Made by a program: the position numbers and the translations under genes | Shown: one piece after another, positions 37,498-47,641 of the stretch | Layout of the letters: every line of letters starts with the position of its first letter | Position numbering within the stretch: position 1 is the stretch's first letter | Assembly: GCA_031426355.1 (NCBI GenBank) | Contig: JANPLD010000027.1 | Coordinates: 24,289 to 88,288 of the forward strand | DNA: 64,000 bases | DNA from: JANPLD01 sp031426355 | GTDB taxonomy: Bacteria > Pseudomonadota > Alphaproteobacteria > Rickettsiales > UBA8987 | Direction of reading: 5' to 3' | The notes under the pieces: model-generated | Databases searched by the model: none | Told to the model about the DNA's origin: nothing | The model's input: the letters and a program-made list of their open reading frames with translations, nothing else

Positions 37498-39060
37498 TCA
37501 ATGCTTGAAATGTCTTATTCCGGTGAATACCATTGCCAGATTGTGTTTATCTGCCGCTTCGATCACTTCATTGTCACGAACTGAGCCACCGGGCTGGATA
37601 ACTGCTGTTATGCCTTCTGCCGCAGCTGCTTCCAAGCCATCAGCAAATGGGAAGAATGCATCGGAGGCAAGTACTGAACCTTTGGCGCTCTCAGTATTTT
37701 TATTGGTTTCTTTTGCTTTCCACGCACCGATCCTTGATGAATCTATGCGGCTCATTTGCCCTGCGCCTATACCAATGGTGGAGCCATCTTTAACGTAAAC
37801 TATCGCGTTTGATTTAACATGTTTGCACACAGTAAATGCGAATATCATATCCTGCAGTTCTTTTTCTGTGGGTTTACGTTTCGTAACGATTTTTAAATTA
37901 TCAAAATCTGCAACCATGTCGTCTTTATCCTGTAGCAGGAAACCGCCTCGTATAGCTTGGATCTTAAGCTCTTTCTGATTTGGTTTTACTGTCCAGAGAC
38001 CAGTTTCAACTACTCTGAGGTTTTTCTTGGTAGCAAATATCTCTAATGCGTCTTTACTGTAAGATGGCGCGATTATAACTTCGCAGAATATCTTTGCTGC
38101 TTTTTCCGCTGTTTTTCCGTCCACTTCCCTGTTGAATGCGAATATACCGCCAAATGAAGATACCGGGTCGCAGTTAAGTGCTTTGTCAAAAGCCTTATCA
38201 AGGTCAGTATCAACCGCAACACCACATGGATTGTTGTGTTTTACGATAGCAGCAGCTGGTTCCTTAAATTCATTTACCAACTCATAAGCTGAGTCTGCAT
38301 CTAGAATATTATTATAGCTGAGTTCTTTGCCCTGCAAAAATTTTGCATTGGCAACTGAAGGGATTGAATTGTCGGAAATATAAAGTGACGCTCTCTGGTG
38401 AGGGTTTTCACCATATCTCAGCTGAGTTTTCCTTTCTGCTGATATTGCCATTTTCTCAGGGAAAGCAACGCCAATCTGGGAATCAAACCATGTAGAGATA
38501 GCGCCGTCATAAACAGCAGTTCTTGAGAATGCTTCTGCGGCAAGTGCTCTGCTTACATCTTTACTGATAGAGCCGTTATTGCTTTTCATCGTTTCCATTA
38601 ACCCTGCGTATCTTTCAGGATTTACAACAACAACAACGAATTTGTGGTTTTTAGCGGCAGAGCGGATCATTGAAGGGCCGCCAATATCAATATTTTCGAT
38701 CACTTCTTCAAATTCCGCACCTTTTTTAACAGTTTCTTCAAAGGCGTAAAGATTCACTACAACCATATCAATTGGCTCAATATCATGTGTGCCCATTGCC
38801 TGAATATGCTCCTTATTGTCACGAACTCCAAGCAGACCACCATGAACTTTCGGGTGGAGGGTTTTTACCCTGCCATCCATAATTTCCGGAAAGCCAGTAT
38901 ATTCGGAGATATCAGTAACTTTAACTTTATTATCTTTTAAAGTTTTTGCGGTGCCGCCAGTTGAGATTATCTCAACATTTTGTGACTGCAGGAATTTTGC
39001 AAATTCAACTATTCCTATCTTATCCGTTACTGAAATTAATGCGCGCTTTATTTTTATCAT
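37498..39060 (-). CDS. purH: Bifunctional AICAR transformylase / IMP cyclohydrolase
   Basis: A 520-residue PurH that does the last two steps of IMP synthesis. The N-terminal MGS-like IMP cyclohydrolase domain has ISTGGTAKTLKDN and GRVKTLHPKVHGGLL. The C-terminal transformylase has VKHNNPCGVAV and the end GGSVRDNEVIEAADKHNLAM. The protein ends TGIRHFKH. Purine synthesis capacity argues against an extremely reduced parasite. Confidence 0.97.
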   Translation of the reverse strand: MIKIKRALISVTDKIGIVEFAKFLQSQNVEIISTGGTAKTLKDNKVKVTDISEYTGFPEIMDGRVKTLHPKVHGGLLGVRDNKEHIQAMGTHDIEPIDMVVVNLYAFEETVKKGAEFEEVIENIDIGGPSMIRSAAKNHKFVVVVVNPERYAGLMETMKSNNGSISKDVSRALAAEAFSRTAVYDGAISTWFDSQIGVAFPEKMAISAERKTQLRYGENPHQRASLYISDNSIPSVANAKFLQGKELSYNNILDADSAYELVNEFKEPAAAIVKHNNPCGVAVDTDLDKAFDKALNCDPVSSFGGIFAFNREVDGKTAEKAAKIFCEVIIAPSYSKDALEIFATKKNLRVVETGLWTVKPNQKELKIQAIRGGFLLQDKDDMVADFDNLKIVTKRKPTEKELQDMIFAFTVCKHVKSNAIVYVKDGSTIGIGAGQMSRIDSSRIGAWKAKETNKNTESAKGSVLASDAFFPFADGLEAAAAEGITAVIQPGGSVRDNEVIEAADKHNLAMVFTGIRHFKH

Positions 39061-39172
39061 ACTAGAATCGTATTTGATATATGTTTAATAATGATTAGTC
39101 CTTTGACATTTACACGCTGTTATAGTTAACTAATTTTTCAGATAAATAGAAAAGATTTAATAAAGGGAAGCT

Positions 39173-40603
39173 TTGGTTTTTGAAAATTACAATTCTGCTG
39201 GGTTCTATGATGAGCTTTTTGATGAGAATCAAAAGGCGAGGGCGGCTGCCATGCCGCTGGTGTGGGATCTTTCCTACGCAACCATGAATGATATCAGAAA
39301 AAAGCAGCTAGCTGCTGAAACCCTGCTGATGCAGACAGGTGTAACCTTTACCGTATATGGTGATAAGCGCTCAACTGAGAAGATAATGCCGTTTGATATC
39401 ATCCCGCGTATTGTCTCTTCTTCAGACTGGGATTTTATTGAGAAAGGACTTAAACAACGTATTCAGGCGCTAAACCTATTTCTCGCTGATTGTTATGGTG
39501 AGAAGAAAATTTTTGAGGCTGGATTGATCCCGCCTGATCTTATCTATAAAAGTGAATTCTATATACCGCAGTTACAAGGATTTCGCCCCCCAAAAGATAT
39601 CTGGGTTCATATCAGCGGTATTGATCTGGTTCGCGGTGGTGATGGTGAATATTATATATTAGAGGATAATCTCCGCTGCCCTTCAGGTGTTTCTTATGTC
39701 CTTGAGAACCGTGAAATATTAAAGCGTACTTTTCCGCAGGTGTTCAGTTCTATCAATGTGCGTCCGGTAAGTAATTATCCGAGTGAATTATTTAATGCCT
39801 TAAAATACCTTGTGGAAGAAGTGGAAAACCCGACAATAGTTGTGTTAACGCCAGGTGTTTATAATTCTGCGTATTTTGAGCATTCATATCTTGCCCAGCA
39901 GATGGGCGTTGAATTAGTTGAAGGTTCTGACTTAATAGTGCGTGATGATGTGGTATACATGAAAACCACTAAAGGCCTACAAAAAGTTGATGTTATTTAT
40001 CGCCGAATCGACGATGAATATCTTGATCCGAAATTCTTCCGTCCTGAATCAATGCTTGGTGTTCCGGGTATCATGAGTGCTTACCTTGCCGGTAATGTTG
40101 CACTTGTTAATGCCCCGGGTGTTGGTATTGCAGATGATAAAGTTGTATATTCGTACGTTCCTGAAATAATAAAATTCTATCTTGATGAAGAGCCTATACT
40201 TAAAAATGTGCCAACTTATCTATGCTGGCGTGAAGAGGACAGGAAATATGTGATAGAAAATATTGAGAAACTTGTTGTAAAAGCTGCAACGCTATCTGGA
40301 GGTTATGGACTCCTTATTGGTCCTCATTCTACTAAAGAGCAACAGCAGGATTTTATAAATAAAATAAATGAAGACCCGAGGAATTATATTGCCCAGCATG
40401 TTATTAACCTTTCAACTGTGCCAACTATCACTGATGAAGGTTTGCAGCCGCGACATGTGGATCTTCGCCCGTATATAATTTATGGTAAGGAAACATATAT
40501 TTCTCCGGGTGGCCTCACAAGGGTGGCGCTTCGTAAAGGTTCGCTAGTTGTTAATTCTTCACAGGGTGGCGGTAGTAAAGACACCTGGGTGGTCGCAGAT
40601 TAA
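39173..40603 (+). CDS. Circularly permuted ATP-grasp type 2 protein
   Basis: A 476-residue protein (former DUF404/407). The start is TTG 39173, with AGG about 6 bases upstream; no ATG fits. YILEDNLRCPSGVSYVLENR and VVKAATLSGGYGLLIGPHS are family motifs; residues about 75-440 hold the permuted ATP-grasp. Such enzymes are predicted to join amino acids or peptides through acyl-phosphates. The next gene is an alpha-E protein 12 bases on, the constant partner. Confidence 0.92.
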   Translation: MVFENYNSAGFYDELFDENQKARAAAMPLVWDLSYATMNDIRKKQLAAETLLMQTGVTFTVYGDKRSTEKIMPFDIIPRIVSSSDWDFIEKGLKQRIQALNLFLADCYGEKKIFEAGLIPPDLIYKSEFYIPQLQGFRPPKDIWVHISGIDLVRGGDGEYYILEDNLRCPSGVSYVLENREILKRTFPQVFSSINVRPVSNYPSELFNALKYLVEEVENPTIVVLTPGVYNSAYFEHSYLAQQMGVELVEGSDLIVRDDVVYMKTTKGLQKVDVIYRRIDDEYLDPKFFRPESMLGVPGIMSAYLAGNVALVNAPGVGIADDKVVYSYVPEIIKFYLDEEPILKNVPTYLCWREEDRKYVIENIEKLVVKAATLSGGYGLLIGPHSTKEQQQDFINKINEDPRNYIAQHVINLSTVPTITDEGLQPRHVDLRPYIIYGKETYISPGGLTRVALRKGSLVVNSSQGGGSKDTWVVAD

Positions 40604-40615
40604 AAAATAAAAATT

Positions 40616-41542
40616 ATGTTAAGCAGAGTTGCAGAAAATTTATACTGGTTATCACGTTATATGGAGCGCGCAGAGAATATTGCTCGCCTTATAGATGTGA
40701 ATTACCACCTTATGCTTGATATGCCGCATTCTGATGCGGAGCAGTGGGAACCCATTATAATTTCACTCAATGAAGAAGATGAATATAAGAAAAGATATTC
40801 CGGATTTGCGCGTGAAAATGTTATCCAGTTCCTTACTTTTGATGAGCAGAACCCGAATTCAATAATATCTTCGGTAAATTCAGCGCGTTTTAATGCCCGT
40901 ACTGTTCGTGAGTCAATTTCTCCTGAAATGTGGGAAGAGATAAATAATCTTTATCACTATATTAAGCACTTCAAGGAAGATCAAAATGAGGTTGATGATT
41001 ATAAAGAATTATACAGGCATATAGTTAAAGCTAGCCACTTATTCCTTGGAACAACTGATAGAACCATGATCCATGAAGAAGCATGGAGATTTATTAGATT
41101 AGGCCGATTACTTGAACGTGCTGATAAAACTACCCGCATATTAGATGTAAAATATTTCATACTTCTGCCTTCTGTATATGATGTAAATACTTCCCTTGAT
41201 GATATCCAATGGGGTGCACTCCTTAAATCTGCCAGCGTATTTGAAGCCTATCGCAGAAAGCATAACCGCATAGATTATGATTCAGTTCTGGATTTCCTTA
41301 TACTTGAGAAAAGACTACCGCGTAGTGTTAGATATTGCATTGATGGGGCTTTTAGTACAGCAGCAAAAATATCTCCTAATTTAAAAGGTGAAACATATAA
41401 TAACCTTTTTAACCTTACCAAAGAACTTGCGAACAAATCTGTCGCAGAGATAAAATTCTATGGTCTGCATGAGTATCTTGATCTCCTCCAGCAGAAGATC
41501 AACGCCATAGGTGATGGTGTTTATCAGGATTATTTTTTATAG
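40616..41542 (+). CDS. Alpha-E domain protein
   Basis: A 308-residue all-helical protein (former DUF403). MLSRVAENLYWLSRYMERAE is the family signature, and the conserved helices include EAWRFIRLGRLLERADKTTR. Alpha-E proteins occur next to permuted ATP-grasps and are thought to support peptide synthesis or tagging. There is no experimentally fixed function. It is co-directional with the ATP-grasp gene. Confidence 0.92.
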   Translation: MLSRVAENLYWLSRYMERAENIARLIDVNYHLMLDMPHSDAEQWEPIIISLNEEDEYKKRYSGFARENVIQFLTFDEQNPNSIISSVNSARFNARTVRESISPEMWEEINNLYHYIKHFKEDQNEVDDYKELYRHIVKASHLFLGTTDRTMIHEEAWRFIRLGRLLERADKTTRILDVKYFILLPSVYDVNTSLDDIQWGALLKSASVFEAYRRKHNRIDYDSVLDFLILEKRLPRSVRYCIDGAFSTAAKISPNLKGETYNNLFNLTKELANKSVAEIKFYGLHEYLDLLQQKINAIGDGVYQDYFL

Positions 41543-41655
41543 GGTAAAAATTTTTGTTTTTTTAATTATAACAAAAAATAATTAAGAAAGGTTAGTGAGA
41601 CCAAGATTTTTAGTAGAGGTTTTACAATCTGAGATTAAATTCTAATTAGATCAAA

Positions 41656-41742
41656 GTGTCATTCCCGCGAAGGCGGGAATCTAGAGAAGTTGTAGTTCTA
41701 AATATTATTTAGGCTAGATACCTGCCTTCGCAGGTATGACAC
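41656..41742 (+). repeat. Palindromic intergenic repeat, copy C (87 bp)
   Basis: GTGTCATTCCCGCGAAGG (from 41656) pairs with CCTTCGCAGGTATGACAC (to 41742), with inner arms GGGAATCTAG and CTAGATACC. It lies between the converging alpha-E and transglutaminase genes. It is the best-formed of the three copies. Confidence 0.9.
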
Positions 41743-41780
41743 ATTATATTTGTAATTGTATATCTTTCTAAAGTTTTTGG

Positions 41781-44700
41781 TTAAACCCTTCTTAAATCTA
41801 AAGTCAGCGGAAAATCAGGTGATGGTTGGTAAGCTACTGTCTTAACTTTTCTTTTGCTATGTCCAATAGTTTCAAAGCGGCTGATCATGCGACCTTCTGC
41901 CTCATTTACGTTTACTGGCATTTTTTCATAATTTCTGCCACCGGGGTGAACTACATGATATTTACAACCGCCGATAGATATGCCCGTGCTTCTATCAATA
42001 ACATCAAAAACTAGGGGGCTATTTACGGGTAGGTTAGGGTGCATAGCATATGGAAGATCCCAGGCCTTGAATCGTAATCCAAATGAAGGTGAATTATCAT
42101 AGATAGGAGAGCAGTCTACGCCATTAACTGTCAGCATGTATTTTTTGCTATCAAGGCCATTAACTTTTATCTGCATCCTTTCAATTGCCGAATCAACGCC
42201 GCGGGCAGTTGCGCCGGCAATAGTTTCTTCACCAAGAACAAGCCAAGGCTCCAAAGCCATGCGGAGTTCAATATTTACGTCTCCAATTTTGGCTTCGCCA
42301 TACTTTGGAAACCTGAAGTCATGCTGTGCTAAAAACCATTCTTTTTCAAAAGAATAACCATTAGAATTCAAGTAATTTATTATGCTGGAAAAGTCTTCCC
42401 ATACAAAATGCGGGAGCATGAATTTGTCATGGAGATGAGTACCCCATCGTATTAATTTTCCATCATATGGTTTTTTCCAGAAGCTTGTAACTAATGCCCT
42501 GAGCAGAAGGATTTGTAGTAGATTCATTCTGGAGTGAGGTGTCATTTCGAATCCGCGGAATTCTACTAATCCTAATCTCCCTCTTTCAAGTTCAGGAGTA
42601 TAAAGCTTATCAATACATATTTCTGTGCGGTGAGTATTGCCCGATGAATCTATAAGTATATTCCTGAGCAGTCTATCTATCAGCCAGAATGGCATTTTTT
42701 TATTTTTATCGATCTGTGAAAGTGCGATCTCAAGTTCATATAGGCTATCATTTCTAGCTTCATCTATCCTTGGTGCCTGTGAGGTTGGGCCCATGAAAAT
42801 GGATGAGAAAAGATATGAAAGGCTAGGATGGTTCTGCCAGAATAGTATAATGCTTTTTATCAGGTCTGGTCTTCTAAGAAAAGGCGAGTCAGAAGGTGTT
42901 TCACCGCCCATAACTATATGGTTACCGCCGCCAGTGCCGATCTTCCTACCATCTACCATGAATTTCTCGGCGGTGAGCTTGCAATATTTTGCTTCCTCAT
43001 AAATGGTTTCATTTATGAATTTTAGGTCATCCCAATTTTTTGCCGGTTGAACATTCACCTCTATTACGCCCGGGTCAGGTGTGATATGAAAATTCTTAGT
43101 GCGTGGGTCTCGTGGTGGTTCATAACCCTCAATTATCACGGGGAGATTCAGGTTCTCCGCAATAGTTTCTATTGCGGCAACTAATTCCAGATAATGTTCA
43201 ATGTAAAAAAGTGGTGGCATGAAAATGTGGATTTTACCTTCCCGAACTTCAACGCAAAGTGAAGTTCTAACATATCCCATCTTATCTTTTGCTAGATATG
43301 ATAGTTCACTTTCACTTGTTTTTTTTGAGCTACGCTCTTTTATTTTTTTCTGAATAATTTCGTGGCTGGGAAGATTCTCAAAATCATCAAAATTACTTCT
43401 CTCAGGAGGTGTTTCAATTGCAGCTTCCTTTACAAAGGGAACTGAATTCAGAGGCAATCTATATCCAATTGGCGAATCACCCGGGATAAGCAGAAGATGT
43501 TTGCTCCTGAATTTCCATAGGTTGGTTATCCATTTCTTACGTTTGATGGAATAGAGAAGGGGAACAACATAACCTTTTGGTGTGCCAAGGGTTTCTTTAT
43601 CAAGCTTGAGAAGCCTTTTAACTTCATCGTCATCTTCAGCCTTTTTGATAAGTTGGCCTGTCAGCGGTAATATTCTTTCCTGAAGCAAATAATAGGGCAC
43701 GTCTTCATATGCGGGTAAAATTGCATTTGATGGAAGGCCAAGTCCTTTGCAGATACCATCAATTATTTTTTTAGCGTCAGTTAGTTTATATGAATAATCT
43801 TTTGCAGGGTTAGCTATAAGCGCTTCATTTTTCCAGACAGGCTGATCATCTTTACGCCATTGGCAAAGATAAGCCCAGCGCGGTAAAGATTCCCCGCCAT
43901 ACCATTTTCCCTGACCAAATTGAAGAACTGCACCTTTTGAGAATTTATTCTTTAATCTGAATAGTAAATCAATAGCTTTACGTTTTTTTTCATCGCCAAG
44001 CGCGGCTGTATTCCATTCCGGCGCATCACGGTTCTCGTTTGAGACAAAAGTTGGTTCGCCACCTAAAGTTAAGCGTATATCATTCTTTTTGATTTCTTCA
44101 TCAACCTGTTTTGCGAGTTCCTCAATATCATTCCACTGTGAATCGCTTAATGGTTTTGTAACGCGTGTCGGTTCGTGTACACGCAGAACTTCCATTTGAT
44201 AATCAATTGTGCTTTCGCACATATCAAGCAGCCCTTCTACTGGCGCAGCGTTAGAAAAATGCGCGGCAGCAGCAAGTGGAATATGTCCTTCACCTGTGAG
44301 TAAGCCGGAGGTTGGGTCAAGCCCTATCCAGCCAGATCCGGGGATATAAATTTCCGTCCATGCGTGAAGGTCGACCACATCTTGCGCAACGCCAACCAAG
44401 TCACTATCAACTGGTTTTTCATCTGGTTTTAACTGGATCAGATATCCTGAAACAAACCTTGCTGCCACACCAAGATGGCGGAAAATATTGCAGAGCAGCC
44501 ACGCCATATCCCTGCATGATCCTGTTCCTAAGGTTAAAGTTTCTTCACATGTGAAAGTATTCTGTTCCAGCCTGATAGTATATTTTAAGCTCTCTGAAAT
44601 CTTGCGGTTAAGAGCAACAATGAAATCTATCGTATTTGTCGATCTTAAATTTTTGTCATTTTTTAATTTCTTAATAAAATTTAATAAGTTTTGGCCGCTT

Positions 44701-45065
44701 TCAGCAGGGCTTAAATATTGAGCGAGTTCCGTTTTTAAATTCTCTTCATATTGAAAAGGAAAATTTTCATATTTTTTATCAAGGAAGAAATCAAAAGGGT
44801 TGATAATCCTGATCTCGGCTTTTATATCAACTTCAATTTTAAATTCATTCACGCGTTCAGGGAAAACTACATTGGCTATCCAGTTACCATATATGTCCTG
44901 GTACCAGTTCAGGAAATGTTCTTTTGGAAAGATATTCAGTGAATATGACTTAATAGGAATTTTACAATGTGGGGAAGGGCGCAGACGTATCGTCTGAGGC
45001 GCCAGATTTATCGGCCTGTCATATTTATAGTGAGTTACATGTGTTACAGATGTTAGAATGGACAT
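41781..45065 (-). CDS. Transglutaminase-like protein with DUF2126
   Basis: A 1094-residue protein. A Bact_transglu_N domain (about 1-90) leads to a transglutaminase core with Cys184 (GTGSCRDMAWLL), His234 (DLHAWTEIY) and Asp250 (GLDPTSG), a complete papain-like triad. The rest (about 300-1090) is DUF2126, found only with such cores. It would cleave or form amide bonds. It is a standard member of the ATP-grasp/alpha-E neighbourhood and is divergent from the GAT-transglutaminase fusion. Confidence 0.93.
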   Translation of the reverse strand: MSILTSVTHVTHYKYDRPINLAPQTIRLRPSPHCKIPIKSYSLNIFPKEHFLNWYQDIYGNWIANVVFPERVNEFKIEVDIKAEIRIINPFDFFLDKKYENFPFQYEENLKTELAQYLSPAESGQNLLNFIKKLKNDKNLRSTNTIDFIVALNRKISESLKYTIRLEQNTFTCEETLTLGTGSCRDMAWLLCNIFRHLGVAARFVSGYLIQLKPDEKPVDSDLVGVAQDVVDLHAWTEIYIPGSGWIGLDPTSGLLTGEGHIPLAAAAHFSNAAPVEGLLDMCESTIDYQMEVLRVHEPTRVTKPLSDSQWNDIEELAKQVDEEIKKNDIRLTLGGEPTFVSNENRDAPEWNTAALGDEKKRKAIDLLFRLKNKFSKGAVLQFGQGKWYGGESLPRWAYLCQWRKDDQPVWKNEALIANPAKDYSYKLTDAKKIIDGICKGLGLPSNAILPAYEDVPYYLLQERILPLTGQLIKKAEDDDEVKRLLKLDKETLGTPKGYVVPLLYSIKRKKWITNLWKFRSKHLLLIPGDSPIGYRLPLNSVPFVKEAAIETPPERSNFDDFENLPSHEIIQKKIKERSSKKTSESELSYLAKDKMGYVRTSLCVEVREGKIHIFMPPLFYIEHYLELVAAIETIAENLNLPVIIEGYEPPRDPRTKNFHITPDPGVIEVNVQPAKNWDDLKFINETIYEEAKYCKLTAEKFMVDGRKIGTGGGNHIVMGGETPSDSPFLRRPDLIKSIILFWQNHPSLSYLFSSIFMGPTSQAPRIDEARNDSLYELEIALSQIDKNKKMPFWLIDRLLRNILIDSSGNTHRTEICIDKLYTPELERGRLGLVEFRGFEMTPHSRMNLLQILLLRALVTSFWKKPYDGKLIRWGTHLHDKFMLPHFVWEDFSSIINYLNSNGYSFEKEWFLAQHDFRFPKYGEAKIGDVNIELRMALEPWLVLGEETIAGATARGVDSAIERMQIKVNGLDSKKYMLTVNGVDCSPIYDNSPSFGLRFKAWDLPYAMHPNLPVNSPLVFDVIDRSTGISIGGCKYHVVHPGGRNYEKMPVNVNEAEGRMISRFETIGHSKRKVKTVAYQPSPDFPLTLDLRRV

Positions 45066-45198
45066 AATATACTGTTTTGTAATGGGAAAATAATTTTCGG
45101 CTATTAATCTTTTATTAAGCTTTTCTATCTATAATAACTTTATCTTATTCTAAAGAAAAGCAATAGGAGATTGGGTATAAGGAATCCATATTAATTTA

Positions 45199-45303
45199 AT
45201 GAAGTTCAAACAGTGGCTTTGTAATCAAATCTTAAATGAGAAAAACTATAAGAAGGGTAAGTACAATGACAATATAATTGCGGCGACTGGGTTTGATGTG
45301 TAA
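45199..45303 (+). CDS. Possible 34-residue protein
   Basis: ATG 45199 opens a 34-codon frame (MKFKQWLCNQILNEKNYKKG to FDV) ending at TAA 45301, 27 bases before the next gene. It fills much of the 264-base gap between the divergent genes. No ribosome site is clear. It is listed because composition looks coding and the gap is otherwise unexplained. Confidence 0.25.
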   Translation: MKFKQWLCNQILNEKNYKKGKYNDNIIAATGFDV

Positions 45304-45329
45304 TTTATTATTAAATATAAATATATAAG

Positions 45330-47273
45330 ATGAAGAATTTTCTATTTGCGGTTTCTCTGGATTGTCCCGCTTCTCCGGCGCTTGGTTTTAAGTGCAAGAT
45401 AGGGTTTGATGAGAATAAGAAGAGGCTTAACGGTACGGGGTTTGCGTGGTATCTGGGTGATGATTTTGCTGCGCAGATAGTTAAAGACTGTAACTCTTTT
45501 GAAGAGGCGGGCATGCCAAAAGTTCTTCAGGAATGGCGCAGGTTCCGCTCATCAATTTTCATGATGAATTTTTATGGCGCTTCGTATGATGCAACCCTCC
45601 AGAATACTCAGCCGTATGCAAAGCCCTTGGCAAACCGTGAATGGTCTTGGATGCAGCAGGGGGATTTTGATATGCACGCCTTGCGTGAACTTGCGGGTGA
45701 TAAAAGGAAAATGATATATCAACCGGTTGGCACTACAGATTCTGAGCTGACATTCAGCATAATCCTGAATCGCTGCATTAAAAAAGGATACATGAATTTG
45801 AGGGAAGTAGGCTGGAGCAATCTATATTCATGGTTTGATGAGCTTTCTAAGCTTGGAAGCGCAAATATTGTGGTTTCAGATGGGCAATATCTGGTTGCCT
45901 ACAGAACTGTAAAAACAGACGAGAAACTTTTTTATGCGCGACGTAAACCGCATTTTAAAACTAATGTTCTGAAGTCAGATACTGCGGAGGTTTCTGTGGA
46001 TTTCAGCAATGGCATAGATAAACTGCGTACTCAGGTAGTATTTGCTTCTGAAAAATTATCTGATGAACCTTTGTGGAATGAAGTTATGAAAGGGCAGATG
46101 ATAGTTTCCGCAAGCGGCACTATTGTGTGGGATAGTGCAAAAGACCTTAAAACCTCTTCTATGAAAATTAAAAAACCTGAAAATTTCCTTAACCAGCAGG
46201 AGCTCCAACTGGCGGCTTCTTTAACGACAACAAATAACTCTATGTCTGAACAGAAAGATGGTAATGCTAAACCTATTACAGAGCAATACGATCACCATCC
46301 CGAGAACGCCCCTGAGATAGAGGACATACTTGAGAATAACTGCGTACCCGTATCGCGTGAGCTTGATTATTATATTTCAAATACCTTACTTAACAAAGGT
46401 ACGAGGGTTATGAGAGTGACGCATGAAACTATTTATACTTATGATAAGCCGATCGAGCGAAGCGAGCATGTATACCGACTTATCCCAATGTATAACCGTT
46501 TCCAGCAGTTGCTGGAATATTCGCTTGATGTTGACGTTCCGGCTGAGCGCATGGTTTATCGCGATGTTTATAATAATGATGTTATCCATCTGACCATTGA
46601 TACGCCATATAGGGAGCTTAGTATTATAAGCCATAGTACGGTGAGAATACACCGTATTGACCCTGATGATTTCTCGCATCAGCTTCGTAAAACAAAAATA
46701 CCTTACGCGTGGATGCCAGGACAAAGACAGACGATGCAGGCGTTTTTAATTCCACCTGAACTTCCTGAAACGCAGATAAGGGAACTTACTGATTACGCAA
46801 TGAGCTTTGTGCGAAGGAATGATTATAATCTTTATGATACGCTGCAGGATATGAACCGCACTATCTATAATGATTTTGAGTATAAGCAGAAGGTCACTGA
46901 TTTTAATACCAGCGCTTTTGAGGCTTATGTTCTGAGGCAAGGTGTCTGTCAGGATTTCGCAAATCTGATGATATGTCTGGCGAGGTTGCTTGGTATTCCG
47001 GCGCGCTACCGTATGGGTTACATCTATACTGGCGCTGATTATGGTAATAAGATACAGTCAGAGGCTACTCACGCTTGGGCAGAGCTTTATATACCTTACG
47101 TGGGCTGGAGAGGGTTTGACCCAACTAACGGTAAGATGGTAGATCAGGATTACATACGCGTTGCGTGCGGCCGTAACTATCTTGATGCGACGCCAACTTC
47201 AGGCACTATTTATAAAGGTGGTGGGAAGGAAACGCTGAGAGTTAATGTAAGGACCGAAGTAGTGGAAGAGTAA
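45330..47273 (+). CDS. Fusion: degenerate class II glutamine amidotransferase-like domain plus transglutaminase
   Basis: A 647-residue protein. Residues about 1-270 resemble class II (YafJ-type) amidotransferases: DCPASPALGF near the N-terminus, NTQPYAKPLANREWSW and QQGDFD. The essential Cys2 is missing (MKNFLF). After a polar linker (about 280-350) comes a Bact_transglu_N domain and transglutaminase core with Cys540 (QGVCQDFANLM), His581 (THAWAELYI) and Asp597 (GFDPTNG). The transglutaminase should be active; the N-domain looks like a dead scaffold. Confidence 0.88.
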   Translation: MKNFLFAVSLDCPASPALGFKCKIGFDENKKRLNGTGFAWYLGDDFAAQIVKDCNSFEEAGMPKVLQEWRRFRSSIFMMNFYGASYDATLQNTQPYAKPLANREWSWMQQGDFDMHALRELAGDKRKMIYQPVGTTDSELTFSIILNRCIKKGYMNLREVGWSNLYSWFDELSKLGSANIVVSDGQYLVAYRTVKTDEKLFYARRKPHFKTNVLKSDTAEVSVDFSNGIDKLRTQVVFASEKLSDEPLWNEVMKGQMIVSASGTIVWDSAKDLKTSSMKIKKPENFLNQQELQLAASLTTTNNSMSEQKDGNAKPITEQYDHHPENAPEIEDILENNCVPVSRELDYYISNTLLNKGTRVMRVTHETIYTYDKPIERSEHVYRLIPMYNRFQQLLEYSLDVDVPAERMVYRDVYNNDVIHLTIDTPYRELSIISHSTVRIHRIDPDDFSHQLRKTKIPYAWMPGQRQTMQAFLIPPELPETQIRELTDYAMSFVRRNDYNLYDTLQDMNRTIYNDFEYKQKVTDFNTSAFEAYVLRQGVCQDFANLMICLARLLGIPARYRMGYIYTGADYGNKIQSEATHAWAELYIPYVGWRGFDPTNGKMVDQDYIRVACGRNYLDATPTSGTIYKGGGKETLRVNVRTEVVEE

Positions 47274-47280
47274 TAGTTAA

Positions 47281-47637
47281 TTATACGTCTTTGTTATTAA
47301 CCAGCTCTTGCATCTTCTGGGCGTTGTCGAAGCTTTTGTCGAGCTTGAAGATTAAATCAGGAATATTACGGATCTTGAGCTGTTTACCCATCTGGTATTT
47401 AATTCTTTTTGACATAGGTTGGAGGATATCAACCATTTTTTCTTTATCTTTTCCACTAAGTGGAATGAAATAAACAAAAGCGTTATGAAGGTCAGGCGTA
47501 ACTTGAACTTCAGACACAGTAATATTTATCGCCCTAAAACTTATCGGGTCATAGATATCCTGCCTCATGAATATTTCACTAAGGATAGTTTTTATTTCCT
47601 GTCCTACTTTCAGCTGTCTTGTGGAAAATTCTTTCAT
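47281..47637 (-). CDS. rbfA: Ribosome-binding factor A
   Basis: A 118-residue RbfA. The KH-type fold is seen in VSEVQVTPDLHNAFVYFIPL and RIKYQMGKQLKIRNIPDLIFKLDKS. RbfA helps 30S maturation and cold-shock adaptation. It is downstream of infB, the usual order. A repeat-rich 72-base spacer separates it from infB. Confidence 0.95.
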   Translation of the reverse strand: MKEFSTRQLKVGQEIKTILSEIFMRQDIYDPISFRAINITVSEVQVTPDLHNAFVYFIPLSGKDKEKMVDILQPMSKRIKYQMGKQLKIRNIPDLIFKLDKSFDNAQKMQELVNNKDV

Positions 47638-47641
47638 GTTT

